Source: Tetrapyrgos nigripes (lineage: Eukaryota; Basidiomycota; Agaricomycetes; Agaricales; Campanellaceae). Taken from it: a DNA stretch of 64,000 nucleotides. The notes under the pieces were generated by a model, which did not search any database, was not told the origin of the DNA, and saw only the letters and a list, made by a program, of their open reading frames with translations. The first letter of the stretch is position 1. Each line of letters starts with the position of its first letter. Of the stretch, positions 46,883 to 55,973 are shown one piece after another. Location: positions 1 through 64,000 of the forward strand of contig JAACJM010000200.1 of NCBI GenBank assembly GCA_013368315.1. Direction: 5' to 3'. The position numbers were made by a program, and so were the translations under genes.

Positions 46883-47425
46883 ATGGCTGAACTGCAAGAC
46901 GTGATTGACCTCCAGCTGACAGCTCCCAAGCCTCACCATTATCTGACTCATAGGGCTGGAGCAGGCACCAGCAGGCAAGCAACCGTCCCACTTCAAACTC
47001 AAGGCCAGGATCCAACCTTTCCCAAAAGGTGTTCCACCTGGGTAGCTGACATTGCTGAGTCCGATGGGCCAGAAGATGGACCTGAGTCAGAGGAAGAGAC
47101 CATGGGGGCAGAACACTGGGGTGTCCCTGCAAACACTTGGGGCATCCTACCTGTTTCGCACTCTGGTATCAAATCTGTTCCTAGGGACAGTCTGGGACAT
47201 TCTATGCTGGCTCCTCTAGCCAACGCTAAATGGCCTCTGGTGCACTGCAACTTGGGTGCTTCTGTGTCACTGGCATCCAGATCTGGGGCTGGTGGTTCCC
47301 TACCACCTGGTTCTGATCGAGAAACCAACACAGACGTTGTCCCTGATGCTGCTGAGACTGTCCCACAGTCTGTCCATGACCCATCCCAAGGTCATTCACA
47401 CTGTACTTCTCGTACTGGTGAGTAA
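46883..47425 (+). pseudogene. Ngaro-type gag N-terminal relic
   Basis: A 180-codon frame with ATG (46883) and a hydrophilic product (QDVIDLQLTAPKPHHYLTH, then SDGPEDGPESEEE). No domain is recognised. It is assigned to gag only because it lies upstream, on the same strand, of a matching RT/RNase H relic and has similar composition. A short continuation with possible splice-like junctions follows to about 47530. Confidence 0.35.
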
Positions 47426-47530
47426 CAGCTTGATTTCCTTCTCATGTGTTCTAATCCCTCTTACTCCAGACAATGATGCAGGAGGCACCACAGCCCTGTC
47501 CCAGAGACCAAGCAAACCTGCTTCTTGTTG

Positions 47531-48821
47531 AGGTGAGTCACTACAAGTCCCACATGTAATTGGTGTCCTGAACCACATTCCCCAGTTTCCAGACACCTCC
47601 TTCCTGCAAGGTGTGTGTGGCACATCTGTACTGGTGAGATGGTAGACATGGGTCTAGCAGCGAATAACTACCATACAACCACAACTATCAAGCAAGTTCT
47701 TTAGGTACGGGACGCTGAAGCTCCCTAACAGAAGATATGTATAAAAGTATGAATGTATGTTTGAATAGAAGGGGATAGGTTTCTATATGTGATATGGGGT
47801 AGGTGGAGAGGATGGTAAAGGTAGTTGAGTTGTCTTAAATGAAGTAGTGAGATGTCTTTGGGAAGAGAGGATAGCTGGACAGCAAAGGGGGACCAAAGGG
47901 TAGGTATGTATAGGGTGTTGTAGGGATTTGATGAGGGTAGTGTTGAGGGGTTTATGCGATGATGATGGTGGTGAGATGATAGGTATGCCCAAAGTGTTAC
48001 AAAGGCAAGAGGTGGGCTGAAAGATGGAAATATACAAGGACTTCTGCACAGGCGCCGTCTACCTGAAGGAATCTGGGGTGCCCTTAAGGAAAGGATAAAC
48101 AAGATAATGGGCTAGTATTGAAGAAAACTTAGTACTTCGTGAATACTATCAACGAAGACTATGGCAGGTACGCTCTGCACCTTTCTCTTTAATAAACTCT
48201 AGATGAGCTCAATGAGTCAAGAGGTACACTCTGTACAACTTCTGGGACGCTCTGTACCAGGCAACACGCTTCGTGAAGCTACTCAAGGTCTCGAAGAAAC
48301 TTTAAAATAGGCCTGCTTGGTGTGGTGCACCTTGCAGGAAGTTCAATATGATAACTGGTATGCTGTTAGGCTTTTACAGTGTGTGTAGGGAACTTTTCTA
48401 AGGTGTATCTACTTGGTTCGAGTATTTAAGGGAGGGAACAGATGACTAAGGTCGCTATAACTGTACAGTATCGGAAAAGAGAAAGTCCATAAGCCACACA
48501 TGTCGGCTACGTGTCCATAGGTCCATAGTATCTAGTAATCAAACACTGGAACAAGTCTGGAGGAGAGTAGGATACTTCGCAAAGAGAAGGGACATTGGAT
48601 AGATGGGTTCAGGAGGACAATAAGTGTACTTATGAGATTGATGTAGTCATCTATGTTAGACTACTGCTGAACAGAGTTTGTATAGTGCATACTGTTATCG
48701 CTTTGATTGACTTAGGATAGTTCTGGGTGGATTGTATCTGAGTGACAGGCTCATCTACTTCTAGGTGCGCTTCAGGAGGATAGAATGGCTTCGTGAAGAG
48801 AAGCAAATATAGTGGGTATGC
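47531..48821. other. Interior of the inverted-arm element without recognisable gene
   Basis: No domain-bearing frame. CTCTGTACC and CTTCGTGAA words recur between 48130 and 48300. The stretch may be decayed retroelement sequence or a separate insertion. Confidence 0.3.
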
Positions 48822-49454
48822 ATGTATAGCCAGAAAACAGGCGTATCACCGGCAGCAGAACATCATGGTTGGGAATCTTTGCAAGGCTCTGAATGTCAGG
48901 AAGCCCCAGACTTTGCTGAATATGGCACAGGCAGCGTGTGGTCCCAAGATGTAGAGACTCCTGTCCAGCGTTGTCAGTCCCCCACTGAATCTGAAGTCTT
49001 ATGGAGTCACATCCTATGGCAGAAGAAAGGGAAAACCTCCACTGTACCACGCAGACCAGCAGTTCCACACTCACCAGCCAATCACATTCCTTCCACTGTT
49101 CACTCTCCAATGGGTCAACCTTTTCCTTCACAAAGCAGGCCTCAGAAGCATTCCCAGTTTACCTTGCCTTGTGTTGGTGGAGAGAAGCAGAAGGCTAATG
49201 CTCCCATCATAATTGAATCTTCTCCTGAACAGGCTCCTGAACCTGCCTCTGACACAGAAAAATCACTCAGTGAGGATGTCCTGGAGGTTTTGGCTGCAGA
49301 GAAACAAGCAGCAAGGAAAGCTAAGAAGGCTTGCCAGAGGGAGAAAGGCAAGAAGCAGAAACAGGCTGAGGTGAAGAGAGCTTGGTTCAGAGTTTCTTCA
49401 GATTCCAACTTGGATGACTCTCAGACAAGCCATTTGCTTTACCAAAATTTCTGA
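48822..49454 (+). pseudogene. Ngaro-type gag-like relic
   Basis: A 210-codon frame with Gln/Ser/Pro-rich first half and a strongly basic helical end (AEKQAARKAKKACQREKGKK) followed by DSNLDDSQTSH. It directly precedes, in another frame, the connection domain of an RT relic, which suggests gag/RT fusion through a deletion that removed the polymerase core. The assignment is by position and composition only. Confidence 0.4.
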
Positions 49455-50511
49455 AGGAGGACACCGAATCACTAGTTGGCACACTCCAACACGTAACTCT
49501 GATAGCTCCTCAAGGCAAAGCTTACCTTGCCTTGCTTCACCGCTTCATCTCAGGCTTCCCTAACCACACCTCCCCATCCCTTTGTCACAAGTCTTCCAAA
49601 GCAGTCGAAGAAGATCTAAAATGGTGGCTCCAAAAACTACAGCAACCGTTCCTGGGTCTCCAGATCATCAACCTGCCAGACGTTGACGAATCCTATGCAT
49701 TATTCATTGACACATCGACCTCTTGGGGAATTGGACTCATTTTCAATCAGAAATGGTTAGCATGGGAATTCAAGGAAGGTTGGCAAGGCGACAGATGGCA
49801 CATAGGATGGGCTGAAATGATCTGTCGAGAATGAGAGTCCCCAGACAGGGGCTATTTCCTATTTTATCTTTATCCGTTTTTCTCTCTGTTAATTAGTTCA
49901 ACCTATCTTCCAAGGTACGCAGACCCGGGTCCAACACCCGCCTCACTTATACCATACCATATTCTGATTTGTACCCCAGTCGTCTCACCTTTACTGTGTG
50001 ACTCCTGGGGTACGTCTTCACATACTGTCAATCAACTCTATTTACTGATTACATTTATATACTACAGTATCTCGTACTAACTTGTACCCATTATCTACAG
50101 GTACTGTAGTAATCTAGTCGTCTCACCTTTACTGTGTGACTCCTGGGTATCTCGTACTAACTTGTACCCATTATCTACATGATCACAGTCGAGCTGGCAT
50201 CACACATACACCACACCCACATACGCATTCGATCCGATAATCAAGGGGTTGTAGGTGCACTGAACGCAGGCTATTCCAGGGGGAAGGAACAGAATGTGTC
50301 ACTTCATCAGATAGTCCACGCCATGCAAGAGCATAATATCTGGCTCTCAGTCAAGTGGATCCCCAGCAAGGAGAACCCAGCAGACGAACCATTGTGTGGA
50401 GTCCTCAGGAACAAGAAAGCCATCTATGGCCATCCTCCCAAGATCCCTCGTCAAGTTTCCCCATACCTTAATAGTCACATCCTAAAGAATGACTCTCGCA
50501 TATCTTCATAG
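49440..50511 (+). pseudogene. RT connection and RNase H relic of a second Ngaro-type element
   Basis: The first part (49440-49822) reads ESLVGTLQHVTLIAPQGKAY and DTSTSWGIGLIF, which closely parallels 42244-42939 of the minus-strand Ngaro (VGTLQHVTLVAP and TSWGIGLML). The second part (50185-50511) continues with TVELASHIHHTHIRIRSDNQ and WIPSKENPADEP. The two parts are one RNase H frame split by a solo LTR. The upstream RT palm is missing. Just beyond 50700 a short frame (KTAPTRSNKPPSLPARFATY) resembles the start of a recombinase that is cut off. Confidence 0.75.
49823..50179. repeat. Solo LTR inserted in the RNase H relic
   Basis: 357 bp starting TGTCGAGAATGAGAGTCCCC and ending TTATCTACA, flanked by the 5-bp duplication TGATC (49818-49822 and 50180-50184). 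Removing it and one TGATC rejoins AEMI to TVELAS in frame. Internally, CGTCTCACCTTTACTGTGTG and TCTCGTACTAACTTGTACCC are each present twice. No matching internal region exists here, so it is a solo LTR left by recombination. Confidence 0.8.
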
Positions 50512-51187
50512 CAGTGGTTATCATTATTATGCCATTATCAGATTCATTAACAAATGTAATAAAAGTTATAACAACTGTGTAATAGTCCATAGCAGTGAAC
50601 AGCATCAAATAATGAATGAGCAAATGTACATTAGAATAACGACTGAACCAGATGAGTACCAAAAGGTGAACAAACAAACCTTCCTTCATTTCGATCCACA
50701 ACAACTCTAACCTCCCAATATGCCAAGATCATCCATCATATCCACCAAATGCCCCAAGACTGCTCCCACCAGGTCCAACAAACCTCCCTCCCTCCCAGCA
50801 CGCTTCGCAACTTATGATTGCTTCCTCTTGGTTCTCAAAAATATTCTGTATCAAAGCTATTGAAAGAACTACAAAAAGACCTCAAATCAGGATTCCAGAC
50901 ATGGTTACGGATATGTGTCTGAAAAGACAATAAGTCCAGATTCCGGACAAGGGTCCCAATAGTAGTCCTGGCAGATGAACTGATAGATCAGAATGAATGC
51001 TATAAAATATCAGTAGTATTACGGACATATAAACTATACGCACCCATATCTGGAAGCCGGATGCATTGTCTTTTCGGACACATATCTGTAACTATATCCG
51101 GATTCTCGATTCTCGGTCTTTCTGTACTTCTTTTAATAGCTTTGATACATATTATGTCTACACACCAATCAAATATACTAAAAAGGC

Positions 51188-51605
51188 CAAGAGGGTGGCG
51201 GAATAGAAATTCCATACATCCCCTCCAAAAAAAATTTAGCAAGACCCTCTGACCCCCCCTCCCCCCTCTCCTTCCATATATGGTAAATCTGAAGTCACAT
51301 GTTACCTGATAAGATATAGATAAAGTCACATGTATTGATAATTACTAATCAGATTGTCCACAACGAGGAGGGAGGACCTCAGATATCCTTAAACCAACTT
51401 CAAATGAGTTGATTGATACATTCCTCATTCTGAAATAGCAGGAAACACTTCAAAACCTCTGAAAAACTTGGTATCATGTCACCCTCAGCCTTGGGAACCT
51501 ACTTAGGTGCCCACCTGGAGAGGGTCCAAAAAATTTAGCAGGACCTTGGACCCCCCCCCTTCCCCCCCAGGTGATGTGCCAGATATCTGTTTCACCACCC
51601 CCTTG
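51188..51605. mobile_element. hAT-like MITE, copy 2, in the right inverted arm
   Basis: 418 bp, ends CAAGAGGGTGG and CCACCCCCTTG, flanked by the 8-bp duplication AAAAAGGC (51180-51187 and 51606-51613). Like copy 1 it holds two C-tract blocks (GACCCCCCCTCCCCCC near 51251 and near 51551). There is no coding sequence. Its removal restores the right inverted arm. Confidence 0.85.
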
Positions 51606-51828
51606 AAAAAGGCATCCCTATATAGCAACTTTCTGTTCAAATATCTAGCTTACTGATACATCATCTTTGTGTACTTATATCTAGTTTCCAGATATATCTA
51701 TTTTCGTACACATATCCGGTCACATATCCGTCGAGCGGAAATTTGTCCCTTTTCAGTGTGATTGGTTCATTGTTCAACGAAAGGTCTTAGGTGCCGAGTC
51801 TGCCATGTTCCCAGAAAAGGATATAAGT

Positions 51829-51907
51829 TTACGAGGCCTTTAGGCTGAGTTAATTTATGTCGTAGCGACCTCCCAGATCTTTTCCACAGGTTCAAACTCC
51901 CACCCCT
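51829..51907 (+). repeat. Dispersed tRNA-like repeat, copy 1
   Basis: About 79 bp, sharing TTACGAGGCCTTTAGGCTGA and GGTTCAAACTCCCACCCC with 55671-55743. The second block resembles the B box of a tRNA promoter (GGTTCRANTCC). No cloverleaf with a normal acceptor stem forms, so it is more likely a tRNA-derived SINE-like fragment than a tRNA gene. Confidence 0.4.
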
Positions 51908-54900
51908 TTTCCACTGGGGGCAAGGGTCCCTATTCTGATTGAGAAAAGTGTACGCAAAAGAATGAGTAACTCACACCTTGGGTGGTGTTGCATATTTCCA
52001 GAGATCTCTGTGCAAACTTAAATTTCGGATTTTCAGTGCCATTTTTGCTCTCCGGAACTACTCCATATAGGACTGATTTGAGGCCAAACTCCCATATGGA
52101 GTAGCTCCGGCACCAAGCAGAAATTCGTCATTTATGTTTGCCTCCAAATATGCATCGCCGCCCAAGGTGTCAATTGTTTCACTTATCTCACTCTTTTATC
52201 ACCACTTTTCTCAGTCACAGAAGATGCCATTGCCCACAGTGTTCGTTGCCACTCAAATTAAGCCAGTCTCTGCCTTTCCCGACAACCGAAATGCCTAGAC
52301 TCAGCCTGGACCGTGTCGAGTGATCGTTGACGTCGACAACAACATCATGTTGATGCCAGCACGACGCGTGTCCAAGTCCCTTTCATTAGCTAGCGCGCCG
52401 CCTTCGGGGACGCCATTCCCAATACAAAGGTGTCCGCATACCGAACACAGAGAGCCAATTTCCAATGCATTGCTTAGATTCTAAGACGGACGAGTACAAA
52501 GCAAAACTATTGTAAATATCACAATCATAGCCCTAAGAGTCCTGCATCGTTCCTTTCCCTTCACAAGAACGTAGGGTACACCCATCTTCTGACAAAGAGC
52601 AAGAAGAAAGGACGACTTGTTCAATGGGGTCTATTTGTTGATTTTTTTGGCAAGACAAAAAGAAAAGAAAAGAAAAGCGGGAAACTCAAGGTGAACATCA
52701 AGCACTTGAGCTGACAAAAATGAAAATGATGTGGGGTTTGTAGTATACTCTCAGGTCACAGCTCTAATGGGGAGAAACACGAAGACTGCTCACCAAAAGC
52801 TCGGCTCACGAAAACGAGCTCCAAAGTGACATCATCACTCAGCTGCAGGAAGTGGAGCGTGCGATGGGAGAGGAGAGGAATGCGGAATGTAGCGGGTGTT
52901 GGAAGCGGTGACTGAAGTGTCCTTGACAGTGGAGTTTCCTCCGGGTGGGAAGGTGGGTGAGGATAGAGGCTCGGGACACGCTAAGGCGTCAAGAAAGCGT
53001 ATTGAGGGGCTGCAAGGAGCTGTAGCTTGTGACGGTGCAGAGGGGAAAGAAGGCAACTTCGTTTACATGAGTGCGTTGTAGAGATGTTGGCTAAGCTGGA
53101 GACGAAGGATAAGAAGGGGATAGAAGTGGAGGAGGGTCAGAAGCAATCGGGCAAAGAGTTGGTATGACGACATACGAGATCTGGGGCAAAGCAGAATGTC
53201 TTTAGAGAGCTTCAAAAATCGTAGCATTGAGACGCGGATAGCTGGTTGAAGCGTAAAAATCCCGAGCTGACTGAGTCCAGGAAACGTCGGTCTTTTTTGT
53301 TCTTGTTTGGCTACGCCGTTTAGTCACAGAGAACCGGCCCTAAAGTCCATTCCTGGGAAGTCAAACTCAAACTCCGCCTTCGTCACTTCGTCTTTCCCCA
53401 ATTTCCCCAACCTTCTCCTCCACCCACCTCTGACTCATCTGAGCAGTGAGAGCCATAGCCTTTCTCGTGGTTCTCTTCCTTTGTGACACGTTTCAACTTT
53501 CCACCTGTACGACGCGTCTTTGTTTCAATGATTTTGGCCATGGCAAAGCTCTGGACCCGAATTCCGTTTCTGAGTCCAATTCAATCAACCGCGGTGATGA
53601 TATAGATTTGGCCGGCAACAGCAAGACTATCACTGGCTCCTCTGTTCGTTCTTTATATATTTTATGTGCGTATTATCAACCGTAGAGACCGGATACTATT
53701 ATCTGTTCGCCTGTGCTTCATTTTCTTCACCCTTTTGTGTGGACGTCTTCGCAATGCTCTAGCGTTTGTCTAGCATCCATCACCTTGGTCATAGTGGCTC
53801 CTTGGATTACTATGTTCTTGTTCTTCGTTTTCTTGTACGTATATACTAGTCATCATTAATACTTTTTTACAAGTGATTGGTACGGGAGTATCGGAAGTGG
53901 CCGTGACTGTACGTGTGTCGGGGAGATGTTTCGCGAGCGATGATGTAGTGACCAGCCTTTTGAAGTCCACCTCCAAAATTTTTGAACTGGGAACTAATTG
54001 AGAATTTGAGATGCCCGCTCAAATTTACGTGGTTCAAACCTCGTTAGATCTTGACCTCACGACCTCAGATTTAAGCCTATGCAGTTTTTTACGTAGAATT
54101 GCCCTGCTGTGATTATGTACCAGGCACCTCTCGTTGCGTGTGGCGCTAAGAAAATTCCTTAGCGCATACCGCCGAAAGCGGTTTCTGACATGCTCTACAT
54201 AGACTCTTGTGCCCGAGTTGAACAAAATTGAATCTTGACAGGTCGAGACTCCAACTACAATTCCTGAGTTCCGATACTCCGAAGAATTTCATTTTGACAT
54301 TTTCAATGAAATTAGCGAATAATGACCCGGAGATGCAGAAGATAATTCTGAGGAGAAAGTCAGACTCATCGTGATCTAACCTTGTACACATCTTCATCTG
54401 CTCTTGGAGCTCCCGCTAAGTCCAGTCGGAAGCCGCCATGATACTCCCTTTCAACTCGTATTCAGGCAATTTTCCGAAGCTAAAGTACTTGAGTACAACA
54501 CAACCCTTTTCAGTCTCACCACCTTCAAGCTTCAACGACTCTTGGCATGTCATAGTGATAGGGTGCATGGTTCAGTGGTGCGGGCATTGTAGAGTGATTG
54601 AGGCAATACTTGTGACGCCTCATACCAATACACAAATTGACCTCTCCCAAGAATGTATGTAGCGAATACTGGCCTTGAAAACTGGTATGGCTGCCACCTC
54701 CTCGCTCGCCACCTCCTTGCTGTCCGACATATGCACAAGCCTTCAATTCTCCAATGGAAATCTGTCACGTCAGTCAATGGCTGTTGAAACGTTGCCCCGC
54801 CCAGGAATCCTGTTTTTCTTGTCGACAGGGTCCTCTATTATGCTCCAAGCCGTCTTACGTTGACATCTGATGTCTGGCGCACGTTTCCGCTCATACCAAC

Positions 54901-54969
54901 CAAAACTTTTTGGCTCGACAATTCCATTCCAATACAACTGCTCTAATCCAGCCGACCAAGCATGAAACG
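51908..54969. other. Gene-poor region upstream of the hydrophobin
   Basis: No complete gene is supported. A segment at 52801-52913 reads ENELQSDIITQLQEVERAM on the plus strand, coiled-coil-like but ended by a stop. A hydrophobic frame at 53446 (AIAFLVVLFLCDTF) starts with GTG, not ATG. The rest is AT-rich. Confidence 0.35.
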
Positions 54970-54977
54970 TATAAATA
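54970..54977 (+). promoter_or_regulatory. TATA box of the hydrophobin gene
   Basis: TATAAATA, 97 bases before the hydrophobin ATG, in the position expected for a strongly expressed small secreted protein gene. A pyrimidine-rich stretch (ACTCTCTTTCATC) follows just before the ATG. Confidence 0.55.
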
Positions 54978-55066
54978 CCTCAGCGAGATGCCCACTTTCT
55001 TCACTCGAATAACTCACAATCGTTCAAGTTTACCAGTCCTTTCCAAACCAACAACTCTCTTTCATC

Positions 55067-55512
55067 ATGCAGTTCAAATTCCTCACCGTCACTGCTCTTG
55101 CTACCCTTGCGGCTGCCACACCCCTTGAAGTTCGTCAAGGTCAATGCAACACTGGCCCAATCCAGGTGAGCATTCCACGTTGGCTAATATCTGGTTGACC
55201 TCAATGTTGACGCTTTTCCTTTGTAGTGCTGCAACAGCGTTCAAAGTGCCAACCACGGCATTGTCCCAAGCCTCCTCAGATTGCTCGGTGTCGTTCTTGG
55301 AGACGTCACTGCCCAAGTAGGCTTAACGTGCAACCCAATTACCGTCATTGGCGGTGGAGGAAACTCCTGCACTTCTCAGCCCGTCTGCTGCCAGAACAAC
55401 AGCTTCAGTAAGTTCATTGCTGAACCTCAATCCACTGCAATGTCTGACGCTCTATTCTCTTCCAGACGGCATCATTGCCATTGGCTGCACTCCCATCAAC
55501 ATCAACCTCTAA
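55067..55512 (+). CDS. Class I hydrophobin
   Basis: Three exons (55067-55165, 55227-55407, 55466-55512) give 108 residues. A signal peptide covers about residues 1-18 (FLTVTALATLAAA). The eight cysteines are at 27, 34, 35, 68, 81, 87, 88 and 101. Their spacing C-X6-CC-X32-C-X12-C-X5-CC-X12-C, with seven residues after the last, fits class I hydrophobins. The protein is secreted and self-assembles at air-water interfaces into amphipathic layers that let hyphae, fruit bodies and spores leave water. Both introns (61 and 58 bp) are where mushroom hydrophobins often have them. The TATA box at 54970 supports strong promoter use. Family membership is certain; the life stage in which it is used cannot be read from sequence. 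Confidence 0.97.
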
Positions 55513-55670
55513 GCGTTCCGCTCTCTCCATTAATGATATCTAGCTCTTGGTTGGACAATACTCAGTATCGACGTAGCTATCCGTTGGTTGGGTTATGCAG
55601 TTTAGCCTACGGTCGATATCTTAATAATTCTACACATTCATTCTGCTCTGAACATTCTCTGTGAGATGAG

Positions 55671-55743
55671 TTACGAGGCCTTTAGGCTGAGTTAACTTAG
55701 GTCAACCTCGAAAACTTTTCCACGGGTTCAAACTCCCACCCCT
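55671..55743 (+). repeat. Dispersed tRNA-like repeat, copy 2
   Basis: About 73 bp, related to 51829-51907 (TTACGAGGCCTTTAGGCTGA, GGTTCAAACTCCCACCCC). It lies 160 bases after the hydrophobin stop, in the same orientation. Confidence 0.4.
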
Positions 55744-55945
55744 GTTCGTTGGCGCTCGGCAAGCGCTCATCGATCATAGATCTGGAATCACGGTCGAGAG
55801 TCGAGACCATCATGACGTCGTTCACGGCTTCCTCGGACAAACGCATAACCAAGGCAGCGTAGGCAGCATCAGGGTGCGCCTTGTCTTCCTCCTTGCTTCC
55901 TCTCCCGATCTGAGGGCCTCGTAGCTTGCCACGCGAAGCGATGGC
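55744..55945 (-). pseudogene. Coding-like fragment, unrecognised
   Basis: On the minus strand a stop-free run of about 68 codons reads AIASRGKLRGPQIGRG near its start and YAALVMRLSEEAVNDVMMV later. It has codon-like composition but no start, and the caspase-like gene ends 29 bases to its right. A 35-base part (55911-55945) matches 2640-2673. It may be a relic of a dispersed gene or element. I do not recognise the family. Confidence 0.3.
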
Positions 55946-55973
55946 ACTTTACCCAGTATATATTAACTCTCCA

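Larger units (their letters stand above)
46495..51760. mobile_element. Unclassified element with long inverted arms, carrying a retroelement relic
   Basis: The outer ends are inverted copies: the left starts CACACCGAAAAGGGACAAAT and the right ends ATTTGTCCCTTTTCAGTGTG. Homology runs inward about 190 bp (46495-46682 against 51760-51150), interrupted on the right by the second hAT-like MITE. ATT flanks both ends (46492-46494 and 51761-51763), a possible 3-bp target duplication. A further inverted pair lies at 50907-50935 and 51068-51096. Between the arms are the remains of a plus-strand Ngaro-type element. Either this is a DNA transposon that received a retroelement, or a DIRS-like element whose inverted termini are these arms. 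The sequence does not decide. Confidence 0.6.

Noticed and set aside
53446..53685. Possible secreted protein with a hydrophobic start
   Set aside because: The frame begins with GTG, no upstream ATG exon fits, and nothing after the hydrophobic stretch is recognisable.
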